Source: JALSJK01 sp964530345
GTDB taxonomy: Bacteria > Pseudomonadota > Gammaproteobacteria > Methylococcales > Methylomonadaceae
NCBI GenBank assembly: GCA_964530345.1
Contig: CAZGYJ010000010.1
Location: 1 to 31,496 of the forward strand
Reading direction: 5' to 3'
DNA length: 31,496 nt
Shown: positions 7,859 through 16,658 of the stretch, piece after piece
Numbering within the stretch: the stretch's first letter is position 1
Layout: each line of letters begins with the position of its first letter
The notes under the pieces: generated by a model
Databases searched by the model: none
What the model was told of the DNA's origin: nothing
The model's input: the letters and a program-made list of their open reading frames with translations, nothing else
Position numbers and translations under genes: made by a program

Positions 7859-8010
7859 AAGGAACGTGCATGGAATAACTTAAACAACTGGCTTGTCTTT
7901 TTATCTGTCTTCTGTGTTGTAAAAATAGTTACATAGCTGGCTATGCGCCTATTTCTACGCTTTGAATACGAATAAAAATACTGCGCCAATTTATTCCATA
8001 TGCGCTCCTT
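7859..8010 (-). repeat. dispersed palindromic repeat, copy 2
   Basis: The reverse complement of this interval matches the repeat at 1258-1416: AAGGAGCGCATATGGAATAA at one end, the shared GGCGCAGTATTTTTATTCGT core, and a far end ending GTTATTCCATGCACGTTCCT. Relative to copy 1 it lacks about six bases (the CAACT side of the ACTGGC motif) in one arm. One end runs into the 3' end of truB, so the repeat supplies the truB stop codon and last few residues. Confidence 0.9.
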
Positions 8011-8911
8011 GAGAATGCAAATGATATAATTTTTTTGGGGCAAGTTTACCACCCATAATCATTTCACCCAAGCCTAAAAAAATTTGTTTTGAATAAATCC
8101 GAACCAGGCCTTCTGTTACCTCATCCATTTGTAGTGCCTGACCATGTCTAATTGCTTGTGCCTGCTCATCTGTAACATTTATTACTGGCATTGAATTCAA
8201 TGGCTCATCAACTGCAATTAAAATATTTTTTAACAGCTCGACAGGCATTTCTTGCAGCTGCTCAATGGTATAGCATTGCTCAATTGTAAAATTGCCAACC
8301 GCTAGCCGTCTTAGCTTAGTGACTGTACCACCACAGTCCAGAAAATCGCCAATATCCTCAGCTAATGACCGAATATAAGTCCCCTTCGAACAACGCACAT
8401 CGATTGTTAATTGATTGTGTTGATAATCAATAAATTGTAATTCATAAATTGTAATACGCCTTGACTTTCTGACTACGGTTTTACCTTCTCTTGCCAATTC
8501 GTATAATTTTTTGCCATTATACTTTAATGCCGAGAACATTGGCGGAACCTGATCATAACTACCTACAAAATTATTCAAGCAATTGTTTAGTTGTTCCTGT
8601 GTCAATTCAGGAACTGATCTTTCCTGTATTATCGTTCCTTCAGCATCACCCGTATCAGTAACGATACCCAGTTGTATTTCTACTTGATATCTTTTGCTTT
8701 CATTTAGTAAATAGGCTGAAGTTTTGGTCGCCTCCCCCAAACAAACAGGTAGCAAGCCACTGGCTAAAGGATCCAAACTTCCAGTATGGCCGGCTTTTTT
8801 AGCATTAAACAGACGCTTTACTTCTTGTAAGGCACGATTGGATGAAACTCCTAAACGCTTATCCAATAACAAAATACCATGGATATCATAACCTGACTTG
8901 TTTCTAGCCAC
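7991..8911 (-). CDS. truB: tRNA pseudouridine(55) synthase
   Basis: A 306-residue enzyme that converts U55 in the T-loop of tRNAs to pseudouridine. The N-terminal LLLDKRLGVSSNRALQEVKR and the catalytic motif GHTGSLDPLASGLLPVCLGE, with its nucleophilic Asp, are intact, as is KGTYIRSLAEDIG; a C-terminal PUA-like region follows. The start is GTG at 8911, two bases after the rbfA stop, with AAGGACT upstream. The last residues (about GAHME) and the stop codon lie inside palindromic repeat copy 2, so the native C-terminus may have been altered by that insertion. Length is normal for the family. Confidence 0.96.
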   Translation of the reverse strand: MARNKSGYDIHGILLLDKRLGVSSNRALQEVKRLFNAKKAGHTGSLDPLASGLLPVCLGEATKTSAYLLNESKRYQVEIQLGIVTDTGDAEGTIIQERSVPELTQEQLNNCLNNFVGSYDQVPPMFSALKYNGKKLYELAREGKTVVRKSRRITIYELQFIDYQHNQLTIDVRCSKGTYIRSLAEDIGDFLDCGGTVTKLRRLAVGNFTIEQCYTIEQLQEMPVELLKNILIAVDEPLNSMPVINVTDEQAQAIRHGQALQMDEVTEGLVRIYSKQIFLGLGEMIMGGKLAPKKLYHLHSQGAHME

Positions 8912-8913
8912 AT

Positions 8914-9288
8914 CTAGTCCTTATCAGAAGTCTCTGAATCGTCTTGATCTTCACGCAACAGCTGAGCCACCCGCATCCCAATATCGAAAGAATCATCATA
9001 AAAAAAACGTAATTCTGGAATATGGCGCAGTCGCATAATAGCGGCCAGCTGAGAACGAATAATCGGTGCAGATTCATTCAGCCATGTTACATTATCCTGT
9101 TTTGTTTGATCATCGGCATTAAGCACGGTTATGTACACTTTCGCAATGGCAAGGTCTTTACTGACCTTCACCTCATTGACAGTAATAAAGCCCAGGCGCG
9201 GGTCTTTAATCCCACGCTGCAGAATCAATGCGAGTTCTTTCTGAATTTGTGACGAAACCCTAGCGCTTCGACTAAATTCTCTAGCCAT
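8914..9288 (-). CDS. rbfA: 30S ribosome-binding factor A
   Basis: A 124-residue KH-like protein that helps mature the 5' end of 16S rRNA. Diagnostic segments are SSQIQKELALILQRGIKDPR, LGFITVNEVKVSKDLAIAKV and LRHIPELRFFYDDSFD. It sits between infB and truB, 5 bases after infB and 2 bases before truB, as in other gammaproteobacteria. Confidence 0.96.
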   Translation of the reverse strand: MAREFSRSARVSSQIQKELALILQRGIKDPRLGFITVNEVKVSKDLAIAKVYITVLNADDQTKQDNVTWLNESAPIIRSQLAAIMRLRHIPELRFFYDDSFDIGMRVAQLLREDQDDSETSDKD

Positions 9289-9293
9289 TTATC

Positions 9294-11837
9294 TTATAAT
9301 TCACGTTTAACTTCAATGCGTTCAAATACCTCAATTTGATCGCCAACCTTAACATCATTGTAATTTTTCACACCAATGCCACATTCCATACCCATTTTGA
9401 CTTCTGCTACATCGTCTTTAAAACGCCTTAACGACTCAAGTTGACCTTCATAGATAACCACATTGTCACGCAATACCCGAATTGGCAAATTTCTTTTCAC
9501 AATGCCTTCAATGACCATGCATCCGGCAATAGCACCAAATTTTGGTGACCTGAAAACATCCCGTACTTCAGCCAAGCCAACAATCTGCTCCTTGATATCG
9601 GGTTGCAACATACCCGAAATTGATTTTTTAACTTCATCAATAGCATCATAGATAACACTGTAATAATGCAAATCTATTTCTTTCTCTTCAATCAGTTTTC
9701 GTGCCGTTGCATCTGCACGAACATTAAAACCGATAATAATGGCATTTGAAGCCAAAGCTAGGTTGGCATCACCTTCATTAATACCACCGACCCCACCATA
9801 AACCACCTTCACTTGAACTTCATCATTGGATAATTTGACCAATGAATCCCGCAAAGCCTCAAGGCTACCACGTACATCAGTTTTAATGACTACATTTAAT
9901 GTAGCCACTTCACCCGCAGACATTTTTGAGAAAACCTCATCAAGCTTGGTCGCCTGTTGTGCAGCAATTTGACTGGATCGACTTCGTTCCACACGATGTT
10001 CAGCCAACTCACGCGCAGTCCGCTCATTTTGTACCACAACAAAATCTTCACCGGCATCCGGTGTGCCAGAAAGACCGACCAGTTCAACCGGCGAACTTGG
10101 ACCAGCAGTATTAACTGCTTGTGCATTTTCGTTATACATCACCCGTACACGGCCAAATTCCTTGCCACACAATACGATATCGGATTTTTTCAGTGTACCA
10201 CGTTGTATCAGAACCGTTGCCACTGGGCCTCGACCTTTATCCAAACGTGATTCAATAACAATTCCCGATGCAGGCCCTTCTTCAGGCGCTTTCAGTTCTA
10301 AAATTTCCGCCTGCAAAATCAAGGCTTCAATCAGATCATCAATGCCTTCTCCAGTTTTGGCAGATACCTTAAGAAATTGAATATCTCCACCCCATTCTTC
10401 TGGAACTACATCTATTGCAGCCAATTCCTGCATAACCTTATCGGGGTTAGCTTCCGGTTTGTCAACTTTATTGATTGCGATAATCATTGGTACTTCTGCG
10501 GCACGCGCATGCTCGATCGCTTCTTTTGTTTGAGGCATAACGCCATCATCAGCAGCAACAACAACAATCACGATATCAGTCACCTGGGCGCCACGAGCAC
10601 GCATTGCTGTGAATGCTGCGTGTCCTGGTGTATCAAGAAATGTTACTGAACCATGATCGGTAACCACTTTATAGGCTCCGATATGTTGAGTAATGCCACC
10701 TGCTTCCCCTGCTGCCACACGGGTTTCGCGAATATAATCGAGCAGAGAAGTTTTTCCGTGATCCACATGACCCATTATCGTAACAATTGGCGCCCTTGGC
10801 TTAGCCTCATAATCACCTCCCTGTAATTTAGATAGAATCTCAGATTCCAAATCATCATCACTTTGAGCTATAGCTTTATGCCCAAGTTCTTCAACCAAAA
10901 TAATCGCCGTTTCCTGATCAATACTCTGGTTAATCGTCGCCATGATGCCAAGTTTCATGAGATGCTTAATGATCTCTGCTGCTTTAATGCTCAATTTTTG
11001 CGCAAGATCAGAAACAATAATACTCTCAGGAATGGCAATCTCTTTGGTGATAGGCGCAACTGGCTTTTCAAACTGATGTTTGCCATCAGTTTTAATAATT
11101 TTGTTAGAAGCAGCTCCTCTAAGTTTTTTCTTTTTCCCTTTGCGGGTTTGACCAGCTCCGGAAGAAGCCTTTTTATGAAGTGTTTTTTGTTTGGATTCAG
11201 CCTGCTTCTTTACTTTCTCTGCATTTCTTTCAATGGCAGCAATTCGATTGGCTTCAGCTTCTTTTGCTTTTCTCTCAGCTTCAGCAGCTTCCTGCTCTTT
11301 TCTTTCACGCTCTATTCGCTCTTGTTCTTCAGCAGTACGTTTTTGCTTTAATTCTTCTTCTTTTTTGAGCTCTTCCGCCCTCAGCTTTTCTTCAGCAAGT
11401 CGTTTCTCTTCTTCGCGCTTCTCTCTGGCAAGCCGCTCCTCTGCAATTTGACGTTGCTGCTCTTCAAGCGCCTGTTTTGCTTGCTCCAGCTCCTTAATTT
11501 CTTCAGCCTGGGCAGACTCGCTTCGTTTAATATAAGTCCTTTTTTTTCGAACTTCGACACTAACCGTTTTTGCTACTTGCCCAGGGCTTTTTGATTGTCG
11601 AAGTTCGTTAACAGTTCGCCGTTTCAATGTGACACGCTTGGGTGCGGCATCAGCCTCTTCAGCAGAAGATTTACCATGACGTTGACGAAGATGAGACAAT
11701 AATTTTAGTTTTTCTTCTTCACTTATTACATCATCAGCTGTGTGGGCTGTAATATCTGCAGCTTTTAGCTGCTCTAATAATTTTTCCAACGGAATATTGA
11801 CCATTTCCGACAATTCTTGTACTGTTTTTTCACTCAT
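9294..11837 (-). CDS. infB: translation initiation factor IF-2
   Basis: An initiation GTPase that delivers fMet-tRNA to the 30S subunit. I place the start at the ATG at 11837 (MSEKTVQELSEMVNIPLEKL; 847 residues), because GGTAGGTGGGG lies just upstream and the nusA stop is 7 bases away; the in-frame start at 11891 would overlap nusA. Order: IF2_N domain (about 1-55), a long charged Glu/Lys/Arg/Ala region likely to be helical (about 115-230), a second IF2_N-like domain, then the G domain with G1 GHVDHGKTS, G3 DTPGHAAF, G4 NKVD and G5 SAKTGEG, and the domains that bind ribosome and fMet-tRNA. It is co-operonic with the initiator tRNA gene at 14045-14121. Confidence 0.97.
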   Translation of the reverse strand: MSEKTVQELSEMVNIPLEKLLEQLKAADITAHTADDVISEEEKLKLLSHLRQRHGKSSAEEADAAPKRVTLKRRTVNELRQSKSPGQVAKTVSVEVRKKRTYIKRSESAQAEEIKELEQAKQALEEQQRQIAEERLAREKREEEKRLAEEKLRAEELKKEEELKQKRTAEEQERIERERKEQEAAEAERKAKEAEANRIAAIERNAEKVKKQAESKQKTLHKKASSGAGQTRKGKKKKLRGAASNKIIKTDGKHQFEKPVAPITKEIAIPESIIVSDLAQKLSIKAAEIIKHLMKLGIMATINQSIDQETAIILVEELGHKAIAQSDDDLESEILSKLQGGDYEAKPRAPIVTIMGHVDHGKTSLLDYIRETRVAAGEAGGITQHIGAYKVVTDHGSVTFLDTPGHAAFTAMRARGAQVTDIVIVVVAADDGVMPQTKEAIEHARAAEVPMIIAINKVDKPEANPDKVMQELAAIDVVPEEWGGDIQFLKVSAKTGEGIDDLIEALILQAEILELKAPEEGPASGIVIESRLDKGRGPVATVLIQRGTLKKSDIVLCGKEFGRVRVMYNENAQAVNTAGPSSPVELVGLSGTPDAGEDFVVVQNERTARELAEHRVERSRSSQIAAQQATKLDEVFSKMSAGEVATLNVVIKTDVRGSLEALRDSLVKLSNDEVQVKVVYGGVGGINEGDANLALASNAIIIGFNVRADATARKLIEEKEIDLHYYSVIYDAIDEVKKSISGMLQPDIKEQIVGLAEVRDVFRSPKFGAIAGCMVIEGIVKRNLPIRVLRDNVVIYEGQLESLRRFKDDVAEVKMGMECGIGVKNYNDVKVGDQIEVFERIEVKREL

Positions 11838-11844
11838 ACCCCAC

Positions 11845-13377
11845 CTACCCTTCAACTGTACCGTTGTTTTGTTCAGCAAACCACGGCTCACGCGCTTTCA
11901 ATATTAACTGGGCAGCCCGCTCTTCATCTATGTCAGCAAAATCCAGAATATCATCCACTGCCTGCTCGGCTAAATCCTCCATGGTAATGATACCCTGACT
12001 TGCCATTTCTAATGCCAATTCTTTTGTCATCCCTTCCATTTCCAGAAGATCTTGAGCTGGCTCTGCTGCTTCTATTTGTTCTTCTGTTGAAATTGCATTG
12101 ATTAACAAAGCATCTTTTGCCCTGCTTTTTAACTCTTCGATCAGTTCCTCATCAAACTCACCAATCTGTAACATCTCACTGATCGGAACATAGGCCAGCT
12201 CTTCAATTGTACTGAAGCCCACCTCTGCTAGAATGCCTGCAATTTCTTCATCAACGTCCAATTGTTCTTTGAAAAGCCGTTTGATTTTCTCCAATTCAGC
12301 TTCACTTTCCTGCTCTGCTTTTGCAGCATCAAGAACATTCAGCTCCCAACCTGTCAGTTCCGAAGCCAAGCGAACATTCTGGCCGCCTCTCCCAATTGCC
12401 TGGGACAAACTTTCCGTTGACACACCGACATCCATAAAATGTTTGTCTTCATCAACAACAATCGATTCCACATCAGCCGGCGACATAGCATTGATAACAA
12501 ACTGGGCTTCATTTTCATTCCATAGAATGATATCGACCCGTTCACCATTCAACTCATTAGACACCGACTGCACACGTGAACCACGCATACCCACACAAGC
12601 ACCAACCGGATCCAGCCGGGGATCATTACTTTTTACAGCAATCTTGGCTCTTGAACCAGGATCTCTTGCTGCGCTTAGCACATCAATCAATCCTTCGCCT
12701 ACTTCAGGTACTTCAAGCCGAAACAATGCTAATAATAATTCTGGCGCTGTACGACTTACAAATAACTGCGGGCCTCTTGCCTCGGATCGAACTTCTTTTA
12801 AATAACCCCGAATTCTATCGCCAATTCTGACTGATTCTCCAGGTATCATTTCCTCGCGCGGAATTAATGCTTCGACATTTCCACCCAGATCTAAAAAAAC
12901 ATTTCCTTTTTCAACACGTTTTACGACCCCAGCTATTAGATCGCCCACTCTGTCTTCATAAGCCTCAACGACTTTTCTGCGTTCAGCCTGGCGAATTTTT
13001 TGAATAATAACCTGCTTTGCTGATTGTGCGCCTATTCGGCCGAAATCAACTGACTCAATAAGTTCTTCTACAAAATCTCCAACCTGAATATCTGGAGATT
13101 TCTTTTTTGCATCTTCTAATAAAATCTGGGACTCAGGAAACTCCAAACCGCCTTCAAATTCGTCATTTGCTTCAACAACTTCCCAACGTCGAAACGTCTC
13201 ATATTCACCTGTTTTTCTGTCTATACCGACCCGAACCAAGATAGGTTTTTTATAAAGCTTTACAGTTGCAGCTTCCAATGCAGATTCAACTGCCTGAAAA
13301 ACAATTTCTTTTTCAATATCTTTTTCATTGGAAAAAACATCAACCATCAACAAAATATCTTTACCTTTTTTTGGCAT
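11845..13377 (-). CDS. nusA: transcription termination/antitermination factor NusA
   Basis: A 510-residue RNA polymerase-binding factor acting in pausing, termination and antitermination. I choose the ATG at 13377 because GGAGGG ends 4 bases before it; an in-frame ATG at 13395 lacks such a site. Order: N-terminal polymerase-binding domain (SNEKDIEKEIVFQAVESALE; TFRRWEVV), S1 domain (GDLIAGVVKRVEKGNVFLDL), KH1 and KH2 (DPVGACVGMRGSRVQSVSNE; AIGRGGQNVRLASELTGWEL) and two acidic repeats (about 365-425 and 440-500) like those of E. coli NusA. The 5' end overlaps rimP by 17 bases; infB follows after 7 bases. Confidence 0.96.
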   Translation of the reverse strand: MPKKGKDILLMVDVFSNEKDIEKEIVFQAVESALEAATVKLYKKPILVRVGIDRKTGEYETFRRWEVVEANDEFEGGLEFPESQILLEDAKKKSPDIQVGDFVEELIESVDFGRIGAQSAKQVIIQKIRQAERRKVVEAYEDRVGDLIAGVVKRVEKGNVFLDLGGNVEALIPREEMIPGESVRIGDRIRGYLKEVRSEARGPQLFVSRTAPELLLALFRLEVPEVGEGLIDVLSAARDPGSRAKIAVKSNDPRLDPVGACVGMRGSRVQSVSNELNGERVDIILWNENEAQFVINAMSPADVESIVVDEDKHFMDVGVSTESLSQAIGRGGQNVRLASELTGWELNVLDAAKAEQESEAELEKIKRLFKEQLDVDEEIAGILAEVGFSTIEELAYVPISEMLQIGEFDEELIEELKSRAKDALLINAISTEEQIEAAEPAQDLLEMEGMTKELALEMASQGIITMEDLAEQAVDDILDFADIDEERAAQLILKAREPWFAEQNNGTVEG

Positions 13378-13852
13378 CGCGCCCTCCATCTTCAATATCG
13401 TACTCGGATCCCAGATTCGCCTTGCTTATTGACTGAAATGGAATTTCAAATATCTGACCATCAACATCCAGATGAATGTTTTCACTTTCAACATTCAAAA
13501 TCTTGCCCATCATTTTTCTGCGATTATCCACTGGCTTATATAAATTAACTTTAACTAAGCTGCCAATAAATTGCTTAAATTGATCCAGTTTAAACAGCGG
13601 CCTGTCTAAACCAGGCGATGAAACTTCAAGATTATAATTACCTTGAATTGGATCCTCTACATCAAGTATCCCACTGATTTGATGGCTAACTTTTGAGCAA
13701 TCATCGACACTAACCCCCTGTTCCTGATCAATATATACTCTTAGCAATCCATTTTTAGGGTGGGGGTTGTATTCAATACCAACACACTCATACCCTAAAC
13801 CTTCAACAATTGGTTCTATTAATTTCACCAAATGATCAGGAGCTTGTTTCAT
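13361..13852 (-). CDS. rimP: ribosome maturation factor RimP
   Basis: A 163-residue 30S assembly factor. Motifs seen are EPIVEGLGYECVGIEY, LRVYIDQEQGVSVDDCSKVS, the IQGNYNLEVSSPGLDRPLFK signature and a C-terminal Sm-like domain (NLYKPVDNRRKMMGKI). It is the first protein gene after the initiator tRNA. Two terminator-like hairpins separate it from the tRNA, so its expression may depend on read-through. Its 3' end carries the nusA ribosome-binding site and overlaps nusA by 17 bases. Confidence 0.95.
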   Translation of the reverse strand: MKQAPDHLVKLIEPIVEGLGYECVGIEYNPHPKNGLLRVYIDQEQGVSVDDCSKVSHQISGILDVEDPIQGNYNLEVSSPGLDRPLFKLDQFKQFIGSLVKVNLYKPVDNRRKMMGKILNVESENIHLDVDGQIFEIPFQSISKANLGSEYDIEDGGRDAKKR

Positions 13853-13872
13853 GATTCGTCACCAGTGAGCAC

Positions 13873-13899
13873 GCAAAAAAAAAGAGCCATAGGCCCTTC
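13873..13899 (-). terminator. second terminator-like hairpin, tRNA-rimP spacer
   Basis: On the minus strand AGGGCC-TAT-GGCTCT forms a 6-bp stem with one G-T pair and is followed by nine T residues. It ends about 20 bases before the rimP ATG and so may attenuate the nusA operon or terminate a transcript that passes the first hairpin. Confidence 0.7.
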
Positions 13900-14015
13900 C
13901 AGAAAAATACTTTTATCAAGTACAACCAATACTATTATTTTTCTGGCCATCGTTTCTTAATTAGCGAAAACATAACCATATAATCACGCCAATATTTTTA
14001 ACGGCCTAAAAACAC

Positions 14016-14035
14016 AAAAACCCCATACTGGGGTT
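14016..14035 (-). terminator. terminator directly after initiator tRNA
   Basis: On the minus strand AACCCC-AGTAT-GGGGTT forms a perfect 6-bp stem with a 5-base loop, followed by TTT. It begins about 10 bases past the tRNA 3' CCA and probably ends most tRNA transcripts. Confidence 0.75.
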
Positions 14036-14044
14036 ATTATTATT

Positions 14045-14121
<77 letters not shown>

Positions 14122-14134
14122 ATTGATCCATCCT

Positions 14135-14162
14135 AGTATAAGGGTTTTTTAAAATTAATCAA
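14135..14162 (-). promoter_or_regulatory. sigma-70 promoter of the tRNA-fMet/nusA operon
   Basis: On the minus strand TTGATT (14157-14162) and TATACT (14135-14140) are separated by 16 bases. Transcription would start about 5-8 bases before the tRNA 5' end at 14121. It lies wholly in the 48-bp space between pgpA and the tRNA. Confidence 0.75.
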
Positions 14163-14169
14163 TCATTTT

Positions 14170-14688
14170 TTAAAGCATCGCCCAGTGTTTCATTCCAAAT
14201 AAAATACCACCCGCTACAACTCCAGCAACTATATCGTCAAGCATAATCCCCATTCCTCCAGATATATATCGGTCGAGCCACCTAATGGGCCAAGGCTTAA
14301 CAATATCAAAAAAACGAAACAGAACAAATCCAAGACAAACTGCTGGCCAGGAAAAAGACACGAAACTCATTGTCACAAAATAGCCGGCCACTTCATCCCA
14401 GACTATACCCGAAAAATCATGAACGCCCAAACGTTTAGCAGCAACAGAACAAATCCAGACACCTAAGACACAGATAAATAATGTTATCCCCAAAAAAACA
14501 GCGGATCCGGTTTTAATTGATAATAGATATAATGGAACAGCAGCTAAAGTTCCCATAGTCCCAGGCGCATACTTTGACAATCCTGAGCCAAAACCAAAGG
14601 CTAATAACATTATTGGATCTGACAAAATCTGCCTGGGCGTCATTTGGGTTTTACCTGCTGATGTATTAAGAAAAATGCTCAAATCCAT
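14170..14688 (-). CDS. pgpA: phosphatidylglycerophosphatase A
   Basis: A 172-residue inner-membrane phosphatase that removes phosphate from phosphatidylglycerol phosphate. Family motifs are GFGSGLSKYAPGTMGTLAAV, the acidic DFSGIVWDEVAGYFVTM, FRFFDIVKPWPIRWLDR and DDIVAGVVAGG, with four hydrophobic segments. The ATG at 14688 lies within thiL, giving a 23-base overlap and translational coupling. It ends the ribH-nusB-thiL-pgpA cluster, which is likewise ordered in E. coli. Confidence 0.95.
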   Translation of the reverse strand: MDLSIFLNTSAGKTQMTPRQILSDPIMLLAFGFGSGLSKYAPGTMGTLAAVPLYLLSIKTGSAVFLGITLFICVLGVWICSVAAKRLGVHDFSGIVWDEVAGYFVTMSFVSFSWPAVCLGFVLFRFFDIVKPWPIRWLDRYISGGMGIMLDDIVAGVVAGGILFGMKHWAML

Positions 14689-15601
14689 AATGCCTAATTT
14701 CCTGGGTTATTCCAGACTTATTAACTCTCAATCCCAAATTCGATTCAATTTTTCCGATACAATGATAATCAAGACTCGATTGCTTTTGAGAACTAGCAGT
14801 GAAACACAATTCGTAGTCATCACCCGCACTAAGCGGCATTTGCCAATCTCCCGTTTGGGCAATGTATTTTTTTACTGCGTCGGACAAAGGAATTTTCTCC
14901 CAATCTATACTGGCACCCACCCCGCTTGCCTGCAAAATATGCCTGAGATCAGCTAACAAGCCATCAGAAATATCAATACATGAACTAGCATAATGCCTAA
15001 GTTTTATTCCTTCATTTATTCGGGGTACAGGACGAATTAAGCGACTCAGCAAAAACTCAGCATCCGACCCTGGATTATACTCCCCTTTCAAGATTTTTAG
15101 ACCAAGACCGGCATCACCAAGCTTATGGGTCACATAAATAAAATCACCCACTTTTGCAGTCGATCTTTTTAATGCGCAACCAACCGGCACCTGGCCCATC
15201 GCCTGCAAGCTTAAAGTTAACGGCCCTCTAGTGGTGTCTCCACCAATTAAATCAACACCAAAATCTCTTGAAAAAAGAATAAAAGCGCTTGCAAATTGTT
15301 CCAGCCAGTCACCTTCAATTTTTGGTGCAGTCAATGCCAAAGACACCGCAAACGGCTGAGCACCCATACTCGCCAAGTCGCTTAAATTAACAGCTAATAA
15401 CTTATAAGCTAAATCTTCTGGAGCAATATCAGAAAAAAAATGCACACCAGCCACCATTGTATCCATAGTTACTGCCAGCTCGTAACCTTCGGACACTTCA
15501 ATCAGTGCGCAGTCATCGCCCACCCCTAATTTCACCTGTGGATTTTGATTGTTCTGATGCGCAAAAAAACGATCAATTAAAGTGAATTCCGAAAGTGACA
15601 A
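14666..15601 (-). CDS. thiL: thiamine-monophosphate kinase
   Basis: A 311-residue enzyme that phosphorylates thiamine monophosphate to thiamine diphosphate. Motifs: VGDDCALIEV (Mg/ATP site), DTMVAGVHFF, LAVNLSDLASMGAQPFAVSL, LIGGDTTRGPLTLS and CIDISDGLLADLRHI. The start appears to be TTG at 15601, with AAGGGCG upstream and 6 bases after the nusB stop; the first residues SLSEFTLIDRFF match the usual ThiL N-terminus, so the rare codon is likely real. Confidence 0.95.
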   Translation of the reverse strand: MSLSEFTLIDRFFAHQNNQNPQVKLGVGDDCALIEVSEGYELAVTMDTMVAGVHFFSDIAPEDLAYKLLAVNLSDLASMGAQPFAVSLALTAPKIEGDWLEQFASAFILFSRDFGVDLIGGDTTRGPLTLSLQAMGQVPVGCALKRSTAKVGDFIYVTHKLGDAGLGLKILKGEYNPGSDAEFLLSRLIRPVPRINEGIKLRHYASSCIDISDGLLADLRHILQASGVGASIDWEKIPLSDAVKKYIAQTGDWQMPLSAGDDYELCFTASSQKQSSLDYHCIGKIESNLGLRVNKSGITQEIRHYGFEHFS

Positions 15602-15607
15602 TCGCCC

Positions 15608-16051
15608 TTACCCATTCTTCTGTTTTGTTTTCATGTCAATCTCGACAGCGCGATTTTTCTCGGCAATTTTATCCAGAATTCCGTTAATATATTTGTGGCT
15701 GCCTTCAGCCCCGAAACATTTCGCAAGCTCTATGCCTTCATTGAGAATCACCCGATAAGGTATTTCTGGACGTTTGAGTAGTTCGTAGGCACCAATTCTT
15801 AAGACAGCTCGCTCGACCAGGTTGATTTTTTCCAATGGCCGATCAATAAATTCGGACAATGCAGCATCAATCTCATGAAGCTGCTCGGGGACTCCATGAA
15901 TCAGCTCAAAGAAATAATTTTTCTGTGCATGTTTCAATCTTTCCTCTTCGATAAACTGCTGCTCTATCGCACCAAGATTTTGCCCCGTTACCTGCCATTG
16001 ATATAAAGCCTGCACCGCACACTTTCTTGCCTTGGTTTTTGCCTGACTCAT
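15608..16051 (-). CDS. nusB: transcription antitermination protein NusB
   Basis: A 147-residue all-helical RNA-binding protein that acts with NusE (S10) on boxA RNA in rRNA antitermination. Motifs include KARKCAVQALYQWQVTGQNL, RPLEKINLVERAVLRIGAYE and LNEGIELAKCFGAEGSHKYI. Its ATG overlaps the ribH stop (ATGA), the usual coupling of this pair. Confidence 0.96.
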   Translation of the reverse strand: MSQAKTKARKCAVQALYQWQVTGQNLGAIEQQFIEEERLKHAQKNYFFELIHGVPEQLHEIDAALSEFIDRPLEKINLVERAVLRIGAYELLKRPEIPYRVILNEGIELAKCFGAEGSHKYINGILDKIAEKNRAVEIDMKTKQKNG

Positions 16052-16527
16052 TCAGCTTCCAGATTGTTAAATAAACTCACCATTTCTATTGCTGATAATG
16101 CCGCCTCTGCACCTTTATTTCCTGCTTTGGTGCCAGCTCTTTCTATGGCCTGCTCAATGGTATCGACAGTCAGCACCCCGAAACTAACCGGAACATCATA
16201 TTTTAAAGAAATGTTTGCAATACCTTTAACACATTCTCCAGCAACATATTCAAAATGCGGTGTGCCACCTCGTATTACCGCTCCCAAAGCAATAATTGCA
16301 TCATATTTTTTTGAAGCTGCAATTCGTTGAACAACCATCGGCAGTTCAAAAGCGCCAGGAGCTCTGACAATATCAATATCCTTTTCATTAGCGCCATGCC
16401 TAACCAATGCATCAATGGCTCCATTTTCCAATTGCTCAACAATAAAGCTATTGAAGCGAGATGCGACGATAGCAAAAGCACTTCCTTGCACTAAAAAATT
16501 TCCTTCATATGTATTGATGACTGCCAT
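16048..16527 (-). CDS. ribH: 6,7-dimethyl-8-ribityllumazine synthase
   Basis: A 159-residue enzyme of the penultimate riboflavin step. It carries the substrate-binding segments ASRFNSFIVEQLENGAIDAL and RAPGAFELPMVVQRI and the catalytic histidine in ALGAVIRGGTPHFEYV. RibBA and RibE, often upstream, are absent: the next gene upstream is divergent, so ribH starts this transcript here. Confidence 0.97.
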   Translation of the reverse strand: MAVINTYEGNFLVQGSAFAIVASRFNSFIVEQLENGAIDALVRHGANEKDIDIVRAPGAFELPMVVQRIAASKKYDAIIALGAVIRGGTPHFEYVAGECVKGIANISLKYDVPVSFGVLTVDTIEQAIERAGTKAGNKGAEAALSAIEMVSLFNNLEAE

Positions 16528-16568
16528 TATTTTTTTAAACCTGATTAAAATAGTTAAAACTGGAATCT

Positions 16569-16574
16569 ATTATA
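16569..16574 (-). promoter_or_regulatory. probable -10 box for ribH
   Basis: A perfect TATAAT on the minus strand about 42 bases before the ribH ATG, in the 131-bp divergent region shared with the secretion genes. No good -35 hexamer sits at the usual distance, so the call is tentative. Confidence 0.4.
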
Positions 16575-16658
16575 CGCTACAAGCATACAGATTAAGATTC
16601 CTTCAAAAAAATTCTATGTTAAGCTTTTTGGATCATATACATAATTGTTTTTCAATCA

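Noticed and set aside
7795..8052. 85-codon minus-strand frame across the truB end
   Set aside because: It is mostly the palindromic repeat read in another frame and overlaps truB; no start signal.
10863..11451. Plus-strand open frames up to 162 codons inside infB
   Set aside because: They mirror the Glu/Lys/Ala-rich coding of the IF-2 N-terminal region, giving Ser/Phe/Leu-rich nonsense proteins; no ribosome-binding site or family match.
11838..11891. Longer infB start at 11891
   Set aside because: It would overlap the nusA end and add residues foreign to IF-2; the ATG at 11837 has a ribosome-binding site and a typical N-terminus.
12233..12805. 190-codon plus-strand open frame inside nusA
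   Set aside because: Antisense shadow of a well-supported gene with Ser/Thr-rich low-quality composition.
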